Origin: Lingula anatina
Taxonomy: Eukaryota > Brachiopoda > Lingulata > Lingulida > Lingulidae
Length of the DNA stretch: 64,000 nucleotides
Direction: 5' to 3'
Assembly: GCF_001039355.2 (NCBI RefSeq)
Contig: NW_019775902.1
Location: 68,531-132,530 of the forward strand
A model generated the notes under the pieces. It was not told the DNA's origin. It did not search any database and saw nothing but the letters and a program-made list of their open reading frames with translations. Within the stretch, counting starts at the first letter, position 1. Each line of letters starts with the position of its first letter. Below are positions 1 through 13,431 of the stretch, piece by piece. Made by a program: the position numbers and the translations under genes.

Positions 1-84
1 CTGGGTCTTTTAACCCTGGCGTTGGACAGCATAGACGTCCATTCATGATCCCTTTGATGTCAGTGCCCCCTGGCAGCGAGGTGC
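1..84 (-). CDS. possible internal exon of an unidentified gene, cut by the window edge
   Basis: On the minus strand a polypyrimidine tract ending in CTACAG precedes position 84, and the sequence from 84 down to 1 is open in only one of three frames. That frame reads T-S-L-P-G-G-T-D-I-K-G-I-M-N-G-R-L and continues with C-C-P-T-P-G-L-K-D-P. The stretch is more GC-rich than the adjacent DNA. The fragment is too short to assign a family, and the rest lies outside the window. It could be a chance open stretch. Confidence 0.35.
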
Positions 85-1830
85 CTGTAGGCAGAACACA
101 TGCCTGCTTTGCATTATTCAGAACGTTGAGTATTATAAAAAGGATTTCCTAAACAAAATGACATCGACCCTTTTTTATGGTCATATTTTAATTGCGGCCG
201 GTTTTTTTTGTCGCGGTGATTATCAATAATTAATAGGCTATGTGATAAAATCAAACAGGTCCATCAATGTTGACAAATGAAAAATAAACGACGGATTTTC
301 AGGTATGTGTATGTCATTATCTAGTTTATACATATACGCTTTCAACTTCAAAAAAAAAAAAAAAAATAGAAAGAGATGTAAATTGCTTGCTTGATTTAAC
401 AAGGAGGTAGAAATCCGTAAAAAAAAAGGGTGGCAGTAGGAGTACTGCAAGCTCTTGTATATACTACAGAAAGGCAGGCGAAGGCAAAAGCCAGAGCGGG
501 TACGTTTACCGGAGCCTCGTCACCTTGAGGTCAAAACCGCAAGAACGAAATGAATTATCGTCAACAAGTGGAAGCTTCTGGCTTCCGGAAAGTGAATTCC
601 TCTCTCTTTCTCTATAATATATGGCCATGGTGCTAGAAATAGGAGATTTAAAACATTTAGGCAGTCATACACTGTCGGAGAAATAAATTTCGATTTAAAA
701 CTGATTTAAGATTTAAAACTGTAACAAAGTTCGCCCACACGTTAATGACCTGTCAAACGATGTGGAAACCCCAACTCACTTTGTTAAACGCGTATCGGGT
801 GTTAAATGATTTTGCAGTGCTTACAGAGAGTGCTAATTTATATTCTGGCGGAGATATATCCTTTATCCTATGGGAAACTGCAAATATAAATGAAACGAGT
901 TCTTTGATGCATACACGCACATCTTTAAGAGGGAACGCCCCCTACCCCGCCCGAATTTTTTTTCTGAGATTTGTTTGTTTTTTTTTTATAAAATTCATTG
1001 ATGAACAGCATGTGTGGTTTTTGGTGTCCTTATTCGTTAGGGTCTTCCGATGCTTACTTATTTTGAATGCTATGGATATTAGATAAATTCTTACAAACTA
1101 TATGACTGTTATTGTGATATCTGATGCACGTGTCGTAAACAAGAAGATGTGGTAGGAAGGGCAGACATCGGCGGTTTCCGGCAGTGGTCGTCTGTTTTCG
1201 TGGTTTTAAGGCAACAGACCGTGAGAAACATACACCGAATTTCTTTTTTTTTGTAAAAGTCATGTGTAAAAGAAGTATGATTCATTTTCTTAATAGACAG
1301 ATATCAGTTTCGATCTAAAAAAAAAAAAATTAACTGCGACAGACTATCTCTCGACATTAATTGTTTAAGTAGTGGTAATGTGTCGTAAACATTGATCATT
1401 TCCGGGACTTAAAATAAAAAGCGAAACGGAAAAAAAATCGTATTTCATATGTCTTCAAACCTTTCACCCACGTTTTCTTGCTATAATGTAGACAATCAAT
1501 AGAATTCAATAGATACTATAAAGGATACAGATGTTATATATAATAAAATAAAATCACTGCCACATTAAATTGCTTTTTGCTTCGTAACCAGATAATTTTA
1601 AATATGTCATTTTAAAGGAAAATTTAAAAAAAAATCCTCTCTTCAGAGTTGCTTTCATTGAATATACATGTTTATATTAATGATTTAGACACTGTGATGC
1701 ATTTCCATCAGTTTGGCGCCATGACCGTTGACAAATGTATGATCAAAGCTGTATCGCATCGTGCTATTTTTACCGGTATCTGTACGTGCTGAATTGTATT
1801 TTTGCATTGACAGAAACTGAAACTAGACCA

Positions 1831-1879
1831 CTGTCTGTCTGTCTGTCAGCTTGTCTGTCTGTTCGTCTACCTGTCTGCT
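1831..1879. repeat. imperfect TGTC microsatellite
   Basis: Repeated CTGT/TGTC units with a few substitutions, directly visible. No associated gene. Confidence 0.85.
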
Positions 1880-2410
1880 TTTAGTGATGTCAATTTTTCT
1901 CTATTTCTGTTTCTAATCAAATTCCAAAAATAATAATATGGCTTATTCTTGCTCGTTCTTATTACAAGTTACCGATGGTATCAATGTCGTCGTCTGATTG
2001 GTAAATATTTTATACATACCGGTAAATTGTTTTTGTTATCGTTATTTATTTGTTTCTTTCTTGTAATTGGTTCCCATGATTTTTCAATGTTACGCTTAGC
2101 TTACGACACCACCTACGCACATCGTACACTACTAAAATGACTCGTGCCTTCAATGAGTTTACTTTTTAATGACCAAAGAAGAATAAAGATGTGATTTCCG
2201 GGACATCTCGCGCATAACAGATTTTGATTACAGCTTTGTTTACGGGTCTCGTTTGAATGAGTAGTCTGGTTAAGTGTGATATTTACCTCGTTGGCGGTTT
2301 TTGTTTTTACAAACCATCGCCTTTTTTATATGAATTGTGCAAAAAGACTACGTAGAAAGAGAAATACATGCAGGGCACTTTAAAGTATAATTGTCAAACT
2401 TATTTGTTTC

Positions 2411-2413
<3 letters not shown>

Positions 2414-2443
<30 letters not shown>
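2414..2443. repeat. (GA)n microsatellite
   Basis: Uninterrupted GA dinucleotide run of about 30 bases. Confidence 0.95.
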
Positions 2444-2446
<3 letters not shown>

Positions 2447-5210
2447 AGAACAAAAATTACGAAAAATAAAACTACATGCAGTTTACCTACTTTTCAGCCG
2501 CCATGATATAATGAACCTAATAATTTTGGGAAATATGCTGTACATTGTATCAGTTGCAAAATGGCTTCTGCCAGAAACCGGGCACAATTAAATAGTGCAA
2601 CGTGAAGATTAAAAATTGGATCCCGTTTCTGAGTCTTTAATGTCACCTCTTTTTCTCATGAAGTCCTGTTGTAAGCCTACTTCTGTAATTGTATCCTGCA
2701 ATACGGCTCCTGTATATTACTGTGCGTTCCGGGTTGCATGATCTTTTCCAAATGCTGTCTTTTTTGTAGTATTTTACTGAAAATGCTCATCGTTAAAACT
2801 AAAAATGACCTCCTCGTGAATAATTATTGGCACAAATATTTCGATTGATATCGAACTAATGTAAAACAAGGGTACATTTACCAGATCGGAGCTAATTTCT
2901 TTTCGATTCTTAATCAATGTATGTCTATATCTGTGCGACCATTCGCTGTTAAGAAAAACAAAGACAAAGAGACCACAAGTAGATATCTTTTTCAGGCTGC
3001 CATGAGACCCTGATAAAAAAGGATAGTCCGTATTCGTGCAATGTGATCACGAAGATGAACTCTTCATGAGCCTTACTGTACATACTGTGTATATGTTTTG
3101 GGTTCAGTGCAGTTTATAGTTTGCTCTGTGCCTTGTGCAGTTTATTAAAGAAATGCTGGCACGATTTCATATCTACATTATGGCAAAAAATATAATCTCA
3201 AAGACGTTTTATAAGATTGAGAGAGGTCACGGAAGACTGCACGGTTTTACACGTACTAGTAGATATAAATTATAATATACATGTACCACTTGCAAAAAGC
3301 TATTTATGTCCGGTTTTATTAATATAACTGTGTCTCAACATGTGTCATAACTTGCATATGGGTCAGATTTTAAAACTTTAATTGAGAGCTGTAATTTTTT
3401 CTGACCTTAAACAACTGAATAGCGAAACCTGGAGTTATTATATAGTATTATATTATATGTTATACGTCCAGCTTACGTCCTTGCTGTCTCCCGGGCTAGG
3501 CCATGATTTCTGCACTTTCAGTATGTTTGGGATTTCTTCAGTAGCATAATACCATGTCTCATTCACACGAACAATTTTAATATTTCCTCATTAAAATTCA
3601 CCAGACGACAAGTTTCAGTTCCCCTAGAGACATTTACAGAATATTGACGCAACCCAAGCAATGTCAAGGAAGCAAGCCACTGGTCCTATATTTGGCGGAA
3701 GCATCATTAGAAGGTATCAACTTCATTAGACGGATAAAATGAAAATTAAATATATTTCGTGGGTTAAAAAATACGAATGAATAATATATTATGTACATGT
3801 AGTTACATTTGCTTTTTCCTGTGACCTTCTTGAAAAAATGTGACATACGAGTACTTACGTGAACTAGACTCTTCTTTCCAGAAAATACCAGGATGTGCAG
3901 ATTGTAAGACCGCTTCGTCCCGTGTATGATTTGGGATAGTGGACAATTTAAACCAGGTCCTTTTTTTATTGAGTCTTATTAATATGTCCGTGTGCATTCG
4001 GCAAGTTTCGGCTGTAACCGATTTGAAAACCAGTGATGACGTCATTCCCATTATCAGACACGTGACAACCTTTCTGAAATGTGGCACGTTCAGTTGAAGC
4101 GATAATGACCGTTTTTCGGGAAATGAGAACAAGACGCTTTTGATATCCGTTAAATTATTTTTAAGAGAACAAAACCAATACTTGGAGTTAGAAACAGGAA
4201 TTCTGAACCTCGAATGTAGGTGGCCTTAGGTGATGAGAAAATAGTAGATTTGATAGGCCAATGAAGAGACAGGTATACATGTAAGGCCACAACGAAAGAG
4301 AAGAAAATCAATATCTATATCTATATCGATCTGTCTTTAAAGCAATTAATATAAAAATATAAAATACCTCCAATGTAGACATAGGTGAACGTCAATCACC
4401 CTAACAGTGTGAGTTGCTTTAATCCCAGAAGATTCTGTTGTTTGGAAAACACTAGAATGAATTCAAATAACGATCTTTAAATTATAACTTGTGAGAAATA
4501 AACGACCTGTTTTTACTTATGGCAACTACAGGGTCAGCCACAGAGGGGAAATCGACCTATGCCTCGGCATCATTTTGGTAAAAACTGTTTTGAGTTGTTT
4601 TTGATAATATTTGTCCAGCAGGATATTGGCGGGGTAAACCGCAGTTGGCGTGGTTCATTACTCACAAATAGAGGCTGTTCAGAAAGCCATGTTTGGCAAG
4701 TTCACAGTTGATCTAATATTTGGGATTAATGACAGCTGTCTGATCTGATTTTGTAATCATTATTGGAAGAAAAATTGACGTTCATTGTTCTATTAGTCTT
4801 TTAGCCTTTTTAGCGGATTCAAAATATATATAAAATAAAATGATTAAAAACTTTTATTTTTTAAGAGAAATTTAAAATTTCCTGTTGTTTAAGTAGTTAA
4901 AAACGAAACGAAAAAGACTTTAAATACCAGTCACCCGTGCATTTATACCCACTACTCAGAGGGTTTTTCTGTATTTCTTGCCAAATACACATCATCAAAC
5001 GTACATGCAAGGATCGCTTTCACAGACATTTGTTGAGAGGAAATACGAGAACGAGTTAAACTTAATATTTATTCGGTAAGACAGAGCAATTGTCGATTTC
5101 TGGCTACTGTAACATATGACATCACAATATCTAAATTACATGGTTCGCGCAACCTTAACGAACATAAGCGTTACTAATACCATATATACAATATTTCTAA
5201 TACAATAGAT

Positions 5211-5214
<4 letters not shown>

Positions 5215-5241
<27 letters not shown>
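5215..5241. repeat. poly-A tract
   Basis: 27 consecutive A residues. The sequence just downstream is more GC-rich than the surroundings, which fits the A-rich border of an old insertion, but no second border or target duplication was identified. Confidence 0.8.
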
Positions 5242-6480
5242 CGCGTTCCCGCACAGATCAGCGGTCATTTGACCACAGATTCTATCGAGCTGCTTTCACT
5301 CTGGTCAAGCGAGTACTTGATCACGTTGCCGGACATACGCCGGGCAATAAGAAGAGCCCAGTGGGTATTTATAGGAGTGGCCTACGTAGACGTGATATCC
5401 CATAGAGCGTGCTGACACTCCAACGATCTGACACTGACAACTACATCAATCTTAATTTAAACTGAAACAATGCCACATTTTTAGAATACAAATTATCACC
5501 GTTTAATTGCCATACCGATTAATGTTTATTATTTTATAACTGGTGTCGGATTTTTTTCGCGTGCGTGACAATGCACAACTCCACACTTAATTCAAATTAT
5601 GACCAAACGACACGCAATGTAAATAAATAAATAATAAAAAAATGGAGGTAAGGGAAATTTTAAAAAATAAATAAATAAATAAATCGTTCCCAGCATTTCT
5701 GGGACAATAACATACTAGTTAAAGATACATACAAAGTCAATTTTTTGTCACAAAAACCAACAAAATGCCAGCATATAGTTTCAAGTAGTATAACTAAGAG
5801 AATTACCAAAAGGCATTGTTTAATTTTACCCCAAAATGATGTTTGAACGAATTTTTCTGCTGGCATTCTAAGCTGTATGTCAATCGGGCAGGAAAGTAGG
5901 TCACGAATGTAGGTTAAACTTACAACCATAAATTTAAAGAAAGGAGCAGTCTAAAGGTATTTTATGACTGATCGAGTGATCTATTCAGTTTATCCCTTGG
6001 CATGTCCAATTTATTTGAGTCATATAAGAATCTAGTAGAAGTGGTTTACATGTGTTACTGGGAATCCACGCTCCACCGATGCTCGGTTCGTATGTACCTT
6101 TAAACAAACAAAAATACAACATCCAGTACAATATTTATTTATCATACTCTGACTGGTTGTATAATAAATATCTAAATACATATAGGTGTACGATAAAGAC
6201 TAGCGTTCGGCTTAAAAATGAAGACCCATTAATGGCAATATATTAATATCATATCTTCTATGATACGATACGGTGTTGCGGTACAGCGTAATGGTATATC
6301 AGTACCTGATACCAATGTAAACTCTGATTGAAAAATGTTCCACTTACAATATTAACTAAATTTTTTATTAACTTGTATTAATATTCATCATCAAACACAA
6401 CAGTCACATTATAATTTCAGTCCAATTTAAAAAGAAATTCCAAATATCAAATTATATACATTATTTAAATGTAACTATAG

Positions 6481-7448
6481 TACAGGCCTTCCCAACTACC
6501 AGACTCGGCACCTACGGGTCCAGAATAAACCGGTATATCTGACCACACTACCCGTTTTCAAGGTGTGTGTCAGATCGCATAAAAGAGTATCATACCCTAT
6601 CACAAATTCTGTAAGCCTACCTGTCATCCGGGTATCGCGCCTCGTTTTCGTCAAGTAGGAGTCGTATGAATACAACAGACGACTCCCTCAATCAGGGGGT
6701 GGAAACGCGCTACTTATATGATTAAGACGAGCCTAGCCGTCAGTACCGGTTATTGTTTTGTGACCTTGAGGAGCAATTAGGTTTGGTCGTTGCGGCACGC
6801 ATCAACAGTAGTTGAACTACCACACCTGGGTCTTTTGTTTTTGACAACTGTTCACTCGTCATCGAGGCGCTTGTTCAAGACTACAGGCTGATATCTACTA
6901 GTACTACCAGTGGCTTCATTAGTAACGTTCCCACAATACTTAAGTTTTCTGTCCGTGCGTACAAACCCTGAAAAAGGACAGCCTCGCTGACGAGAACAAT
7001 GGACGTTTCTCACCCCTCTCTAGGATTACCCCTGCCCTCAATCTCGTCCATCCCGGTAGTCACGAAAATATTTAACCCCCGACAGAATATGCTTCTGCTA
7101 TCAAAATTAGGTCTACTTTTCTAAATTAATATATAAGTTTGCAAGTTCTTATTTACAAAACATCATTGGCTATGTCCGAACCTAAATTTTATGTTAAAAA
7201 TTGCGGTACTGTCAGATTTTAGCATAAACAGAGAAAATTGCAGCAGCGCATGAATCTAGATGAGATGCACTACTTTCCAACCCCGCTTAGGATCATTGCT
7301 ATCACATCGCGCACCAGGCAAAATCAGTGTGGTGGCTGATACTCTGTAATGCGATCTGACACACACCTTGAAAACGGGTAGTGTGGTCTGATAAACCGGT
7401 TTATACTGGACCCGTAGGTGCCGAGTCTGGTAGTTGGGAAGGCCTGTA
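6481..7448. mobile_element. non-autonomous DNA element with long terminal inverted repeats
   Basis: The left end (6481 to about 6600) reads TACAGGCCTTCCCAACTACC and onward. The right end (about 7330-7448) is its reverse complement and ends in GGTAGTTGGGAAGGCCTGTA. The match continues inward for roughly 100-115 bases with a few mismatches, including the shared stretches CGGCACC, CCCGTTTTCAAGG and CAGATCGCAT. The interior of about 730 bases has no convincing coding frame and no transposase motif, so this is a foldback or MITE-like element. No clear target-site duplication was seen, so the superfamily is left open. Confidence 0.8.
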
Positions 7449-9069
7449 GTAGAAAGAGTGAAGCTAATTGTTCGGGAACTTGGCATTCATGATACCGCTA
7501 CAGTGGAAAAAAAAAAGAAATTGTATCAACATAAAACTTATAAGATTTGGCAAGTTAATATGGCCGTCTCACATATGCTATTGTTCTACACGTCGTCACA
7601 TGGTATTGACCTTTGGGACTCTTAAAGCCACAGTCTTGTTCTCATCAGTTTTAACTTAATACAATTCTAGGTTTTACTTCAGGAAGCAGAAGCTAAGAGT
7701 AATTGGCACAAACAGCGGTGATAAGATTTATTGCGGAATTAAATAACGGGGGTTGTATTTCAATGACCACGGGCTATATCTGTTTAAACTGGAACTGATG
7801 AGAGCACAGCATTATTAAATTGGGGACGGTGCCACCTACTAACCACCACCAGACATGGGGGGGGGGGGAGGGGGGGTCTGTAGTTCCCACCTTTAATAAC
7901 GTCATCAATATCGTGCGTCAATGATCAAGGATATGGTTCATGTTCCACAGCTTTCATAACTTTTGGTGGTGAGCAACAGTTTAAATACTTTGAAACAAAC
8001 AAACATTATTCAATGATGTTACACCGTCACATCTACCACATTACCCAACAAATAAGTTTCTCAACCAACACAATGTCCCGTCCTTCAATAATGCTTTCAA
8101 GCACAACCATCACACCTAACATAATTTGATACTTACAAAGCAGGAGAATTGAATCCCACACTGGACACTTACAGAGTACTAATGGTAGAAGGCCCACAGA
8201 CTTCATCGTACCACTGATGTTATCTGGCAATCAGCAGAGAATGTCCAACAGAACCAATCACATACCCTATATCATACCATCTGTATATGACTGTCCAAAA
8301 TGTGTTTCAGTTTTCATTCTCCATTTATAAACAACAACTGTTTGAATCAAAATACACACTGATAAGAATTCCATAATGCTAGTTTACCTTTCAACAGCCA
8401 TATCCAGTGACAAATTTCTATATATTTAGATATAATTTTTCTTAAAAATCATTTTCAAGAAATTAATCTTATCAGTAACATTCAAAATACAAAAACTACA
8501 ATGATAGCACCAGTGCTATGGCATAATGTGTACCCTAATTGTTGTAAACCTAAGACAATTGGAGTACAAGTTCACTAATATATATACTAATCCATAATAT
8601 TATAAGTCTGACTATAAGTCTGTGTAGCTCTTCAGCACATAATGATACAAAATTCAGACCCACTAACAATTTAAGATTGTACTTTCAACAAATGTACTAT
8701 TCACTTTATTAAAAAAGAGAAAGCCTCACCAGTGAAGATGAATTTCAATTCAATAATCACATTTACCATTTTCTCTTGCAGGTCCTCAAAAATGGCTACA
8801 TAAAATACTCAACAGTATAATATATAATCTAACACAATAAATCTTGGCAAATATTGGTGTTCTAATATCATCAAGCAACTTCCTTATACCTATGGTGTTC
8901 TTAATAAAAACCATGTACACACACATGTATATGTTACATAAAGAATAACAACCAGCACCCTTATTCTCATTTCCCAAATTCCACTGAGACCACCAATTCT
9001 CAGAGCCTTGATAAAGATACCTGTTTTTTGCTGCCTCCCTGTCCCTAAAATAGCATTCCAAATTCTTCA
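7449..9069. other. intergenic, no supported gene
   Basis: AT-rich sequence with a G-rich homopolymer-like patch near 7858-7878. No splice-supported coding exon was found on either strand. Confidence 0.55.
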
Positions 9070-9780
9070 TTAGGATCCCTCAACCTACATTAGGTTAATC
9101 ACTGGGATTCCCAACCTGCATAAGGATCACTGACCCTTACTGAGCACCTCTGAACCTCCATAAGGATGTGACACCCTTCACTAGAATAACTATTCTTCAT
9201 CAGGACCCATGACCCTCAGCGCAACTGACTGATCTTTTCTTAAGAACATGGATCTCCCCGCTTAGTTCTCTGCCCTACATAAGGTTCATTGAGTGCATTC
9301 AGAACTGCAGACTAACATATCCGGGGATCAAATATGGCCGACCCACTTGAATGCTTGTTGCGTAATCCCTGCAAGGAATCTATTCAGTGTCTAATCGGGA
9401 ATGAAGCGGCAAGCTTTTTAGTGGGACGCCATATTTAATCCGTGGATCTGTTAGTCCGCTGTTATGATTGCATTCATAGGTGCTAAATTAGGATAACTGA
9501 ACCTCTATCAGGATGGCTGACACTCTGTTAGGATAACTGAACCTTTATCAGGATGGCTGACACTCTGTTAGGATAACTGAACCTTTATCAGGATGGCTGA
9601 CACTCTGTTAGGATAACTGAACCTTTATCAGGATGGCTGATACTCTGTTAGGATAACTGAACCTCTATCAGGATGCTTGACCCTCTGTTAGGATAACTGA
9701 ACCTTTATCAGGATGGCTGACACTCTGTTAGGATAAATGCTCCTTTACCAGGATCCCTGATCCTTCTGACCAACCTTTCA
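9070..9780. repeat. 20/40-bp minisatellite, degenerate upstream and regular downstream
   Basis: From 9491 a 40-base unit beginning GGATAACTGAACCT repeats head to tail at 9491, 9531, 9571, 9611, 9651 and 9691, with a decayed copy at 9731. Each 40-mer consists of two related 20-mers of the form AGGAT..CTGA.C.T.T.T. The same 20-base pattern is recognisable in degenerate form from 9070 to about 9290. A small inverted-repeat element interrupts the array at 9302-9468. There are no unique spacers between units. The array lies downstream of the zinc-finger gene's stop codon. Confidence 0.9.
9302..9468. mobile_element. small MITE inserted in the minisatellite
   Basis: Inverted repeats of 29 bases at 9310-9338 and 9428-9456, with few mismatches. 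The left begins GACTAACA and ends AAATATGGC; the right is the complement. An 8-base direct repeat TGCATTCA flanks the element at 9294-9301 and 9469-9476, consistent with an 8-bp target duplication as made by hAT-type transposases. There is no coding capacity. The TIR does not run exactly to the direct repeats, so the outer boundaries are approximate. Confidence 0.75.
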
Positions 9781-10467
9781 GATCTAGGCCCTTACATTAG
9801 GATCCCAGGTTTAATGCTGTCCTATACTTCAGCAGGATTTTGATTTTGATTCCTAGACTAATAAAAGCATAGCCAAATGCTGGACTGGTTTTTTTGTGAA
9901 ATTTTTCTTCTAAACCAAATCCATTGCAAATATGGCTGGAAATCCCCTTTTAAAGCATTATGAGGCTGTCATGTCTTTAAGCTATGAGAAAATGAGAAAT
10001 GAATCTTTAACTACCAGCAGCACTTATTCTAGTAATTATCTCCTCTCCATTTTTGAACATAACTGGTGTAGAGACTATGCAGTTATCCAATGCTATCTTA
10101 AACTGAAATCACAGTGATACAGAACTGTCACTGCCGTTCCACCCCACCTTCCCTCCCCCAATGTCCGTCTCTAAGACTGCGTTCAGATTCAAATATCGTA
10201 CCAGCTAGATCGATCCAACTCTGCAGGGGATTCTTGTTAAACTGCATTCAGTATAATCAGCTTAATTGTCAGACATGCTTCCTTGAGGAGCTATGGTATA
10301 ATTGACTTTTATGTGTGCTAAGCTTAATTAACCTTAGCAGCTCGAGGAGGCACGTCAGAGATTTAAGCCAACGACAGTGACTGCACTTAGAGAGAACCTC
10401 CTGCAGAGTTGGATTAATCCAGCTAGTAAGATTGGTTTATCTCTACGCTCCCTAAGAAGACAAACCT

Positions 10468-12962
10468 TTATGAGTTATAGAGCAATTTATGCCAATCCAC
10501 CTGAAGACTTCTGGCTCCATATGCCAGGTGACTAGGCTGTGGACTGGCCCCAGTGACTGTGTGACTCAACATGTCTGTGAGAGACTGGCACTCGGGCCCA
10601 TCTTGGAGAGCAGATGGCGCTGGCGAGGAGTCGTTCCTAGACACGGCATTCTGGAAGTGTGCACTCCAGTCACTGGGCTGAGTTACTCTTAATCGCAAAT
10701 TTGCCGCGGGAGAGATGGTCTGCTGGGTAGGGGTGGACTGCTGTGCACCCGACACCTGGGGTGCAGGTTGAGTAGAATGCTGGGAGGAGCGCAGTCCTGT
10801 AGATGGCATCGTAGTCTGGAGCAAGTTGGCCTCAAGATTAGCCTTCAAGCCTGTCTTCTTCACCATCCTTGTGTCAACGTATTTATCGAAGTTATGGGAC
10901 TGCACCACTTCAGAGTGCTTCTTTTCCACATGCTGGCGCAGGTTGCGCATGAAGTTGCACTCGTAGTCGCATTCCTTGCACTTGTACATCTTATCTTGAC
11001 AATGTTTCCGCTTGTGTTTGCGCAGCGTGGCCGAGTCCGCTGCTGCGTAGTCGCACAGGTCACATTTAAACGGTCGTAGACCATAGTGGGCATTCTTGTG
11101 GCTTTCCAGCAGGTAAGGTCTGTCCGTCTTGTAACCACACAACTCGCACATGAGGTTACGCTCAGCACGTTTTGGCACGTAGCCTTCAGTGTGCTGGGTT
11201 AGCATGTGCTTCTTAAAACCACATCTTCTCCTGGAGTGGATAAAAACAAAAATAGCTTGTCTAAGAATGGGTTTGATGAGGCAGGGTGATGTAGAGTGAG
11301 GTGTGGTAATGTAATGACATATTGCAACTGGTTCAAGTAGACAGCGCAGAAAGCTGGGCTTTATTTCTCAAACCAACATTATCCCAAACATTGGTTTAAC
11401 CTTTTCAACCACAATTTTACTCTGCTTTGACTCAATCTGTCCAGGAAGTAGTTTAACATTTTAAAAATGAAAATTCTTGCCTCTTTATAACAAGATTAGC
11501 ATGGCTTATGTGTGAGACCTATACTACATTTAAGTTAACTGGCTACTTTGGATTAATCTTGAACTAACAATTAGATATGTGAACTGATGATGAAGAAACC
11601 TGTACTTACTTAAACCCATTCCCACATATATGGCAGAAGTAGACCATCTGAGTGCTATGTTTTACCATGTGATCTCTCAGAGCAGCAGGACAGCTACAGG
11701 GCTTCTTACAGATACTACAGTTGTACTGTAATACATAGAAAGATAACAGCATCAATAGTTATCATTTCCTATGCTTTTAGTGGGCCCATAAACACTATGA
11801 TACAGAAAATGTCTAATGGATTACATACCAGATTATGTGAGAAATGATTATAAAGAGCACAATGATGTAAATGAAGACAAACACTTAATGATGTAAAAAG
11901 ATGCATCATGATTATCGCAACTAACACAATGTGACTTCTACATCTCACACATTATTGCTGTCACACCTAACACAATGTGACTGTCACAACCCACTCACCT
12001 CTGCCACCAGCAGCCCAGGGTGGTGCTGTACAATGTGGCCCCTCATGGACCCCCACTCCTGTTTCTTTGGCATGAACTCACACTTCAGGCACTTCAAGGC
12101 CTTGGTGTCGTTCAGGTGGCAGTTCATGTGGACGTCCAGCTCAGACTTGTGGACACTGAATGACCGGCACCCTGGGATGGGGCACTTGGCAGAATCTGGA
12201 AGTGGACATTTAGATTTCTGCCTTTGATCGTGGACAAGGTATTTGAACAGTGAATAATCTACATCATAAATATCATTTCTGAATCAGTAGTATTTTTAAT
12301 TAGATTAAGGCTTCACATATTTGCCTAACAAAACGCAACTCTTTTCAATGTTTTGTTCAGATACTTAAATACAATCCACTCTGTTAAATTGCTGAAAATA
12401 ACTTTGTTAAAAATTTTACTTAACCTTCAATGCCAATTCATTAAGAAATGTGTCTATAGAAACTGAATGATTTTTAAACATCTATGTATAAGTTCTACAT
12501 AGTGAAAGTTCAAAACACACTTGGACAAACAACTTTGTAGCTCACCTATGCTAAAGAAGACGTAGCACAATAATCTAGGACAACAAAAGCACTCCCATAA
12601 CATTTGAAAACATAAACTGGATAAAACTAGCACAGTTGCGACCAGCAATGAAATTACCCATGCTCACCTGTACACTGTATATACAATGTAAACCACAGAT
12701 ATCACACAAATATTTATAAATTATGGTTTTGGGGAGATGCATTACAACCTCCAAGAGTCTTATGTCAAGATTGTTGTACCCCAAGGACACCCTGTATTAC
12801 CTTCCTTGGGGGTCCTGGCCCTCCTCTTTATCTTTGGTTTTAATGGAGCCAGTTCCTGGGCAGGTTTTGACACTTTGGTGGCTGGCTGGGAAATCATCTT
12901 CATGGGTTTACTGGACTTCCTTCTGGAGATCTTGATCTTGATCCCAACTTTTTTCTCTGCTA

Positions 12963-12996
<34 letters not shown>

Positions 12997-13357
12997 ATGG
13001 TTATTTGTAAGAGGGGGGAAAAAAGAAAAAAAAACATGAAGTGTGATTTCTTAAAATATATTTGAAAAAGATAATCTGAGAAACAATTCTTTGCTTAACA
13101 GTTTGGCACCAGACTGGTGAAAAAAAACAGTTTAACTAAAGAGAGGCTACAGTGAAACTCTCACCATCTTGTTTCTCTGCTCCTTCCTCAACAGCGTCTT
13201 CCCTAACTTTGTCTTCTTCCTCAGTCTGAGACAGGCTGAAAAGAAGTAACCACTTGTCACAGAGTTACACATCATTGCAGCATCAGAGCTGACCATGACT
13301 TTCATGACAAGTTTAACTTTTAATTATAAGACAACTTTTTTATTACTTATTCTTAAG

Positions 13358-13431
<74 letters not shown>

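Larger units (their letters stand above)
85..6480. other. gene-poor region, no supported gene
   Basis: About 6.4 kb of AT-rich DNA. Open frames here are short, low-complexity and lack splice or signal-peptide context, so none is called. Simple repeats are present: TGTC-type at 1831-1879, GA at 2414-2443 and poly-A at 5215-5241. If the exon at 1-84 is real, part of this stretch is its upstream intron. Confidence 0.6.

Noticed and set aside
745-1086. Open frame of 113 codons
   Set aside because: No domain, no splice context, and a homopolymer-rich C-terminal part; likely chance.
3803-4132. Minus-strand open frame of 109 codons
   Set aside because: Composition is unremarkable, with no signal peptide, domain or splice partner found; too weak to call.
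9491-9770. Regular 40-bp repeats resembling a CRISPR array
   Set aside because: Units are contiguous with no unique spacers, and the genome is eukaryotic; it is a minisatellite.
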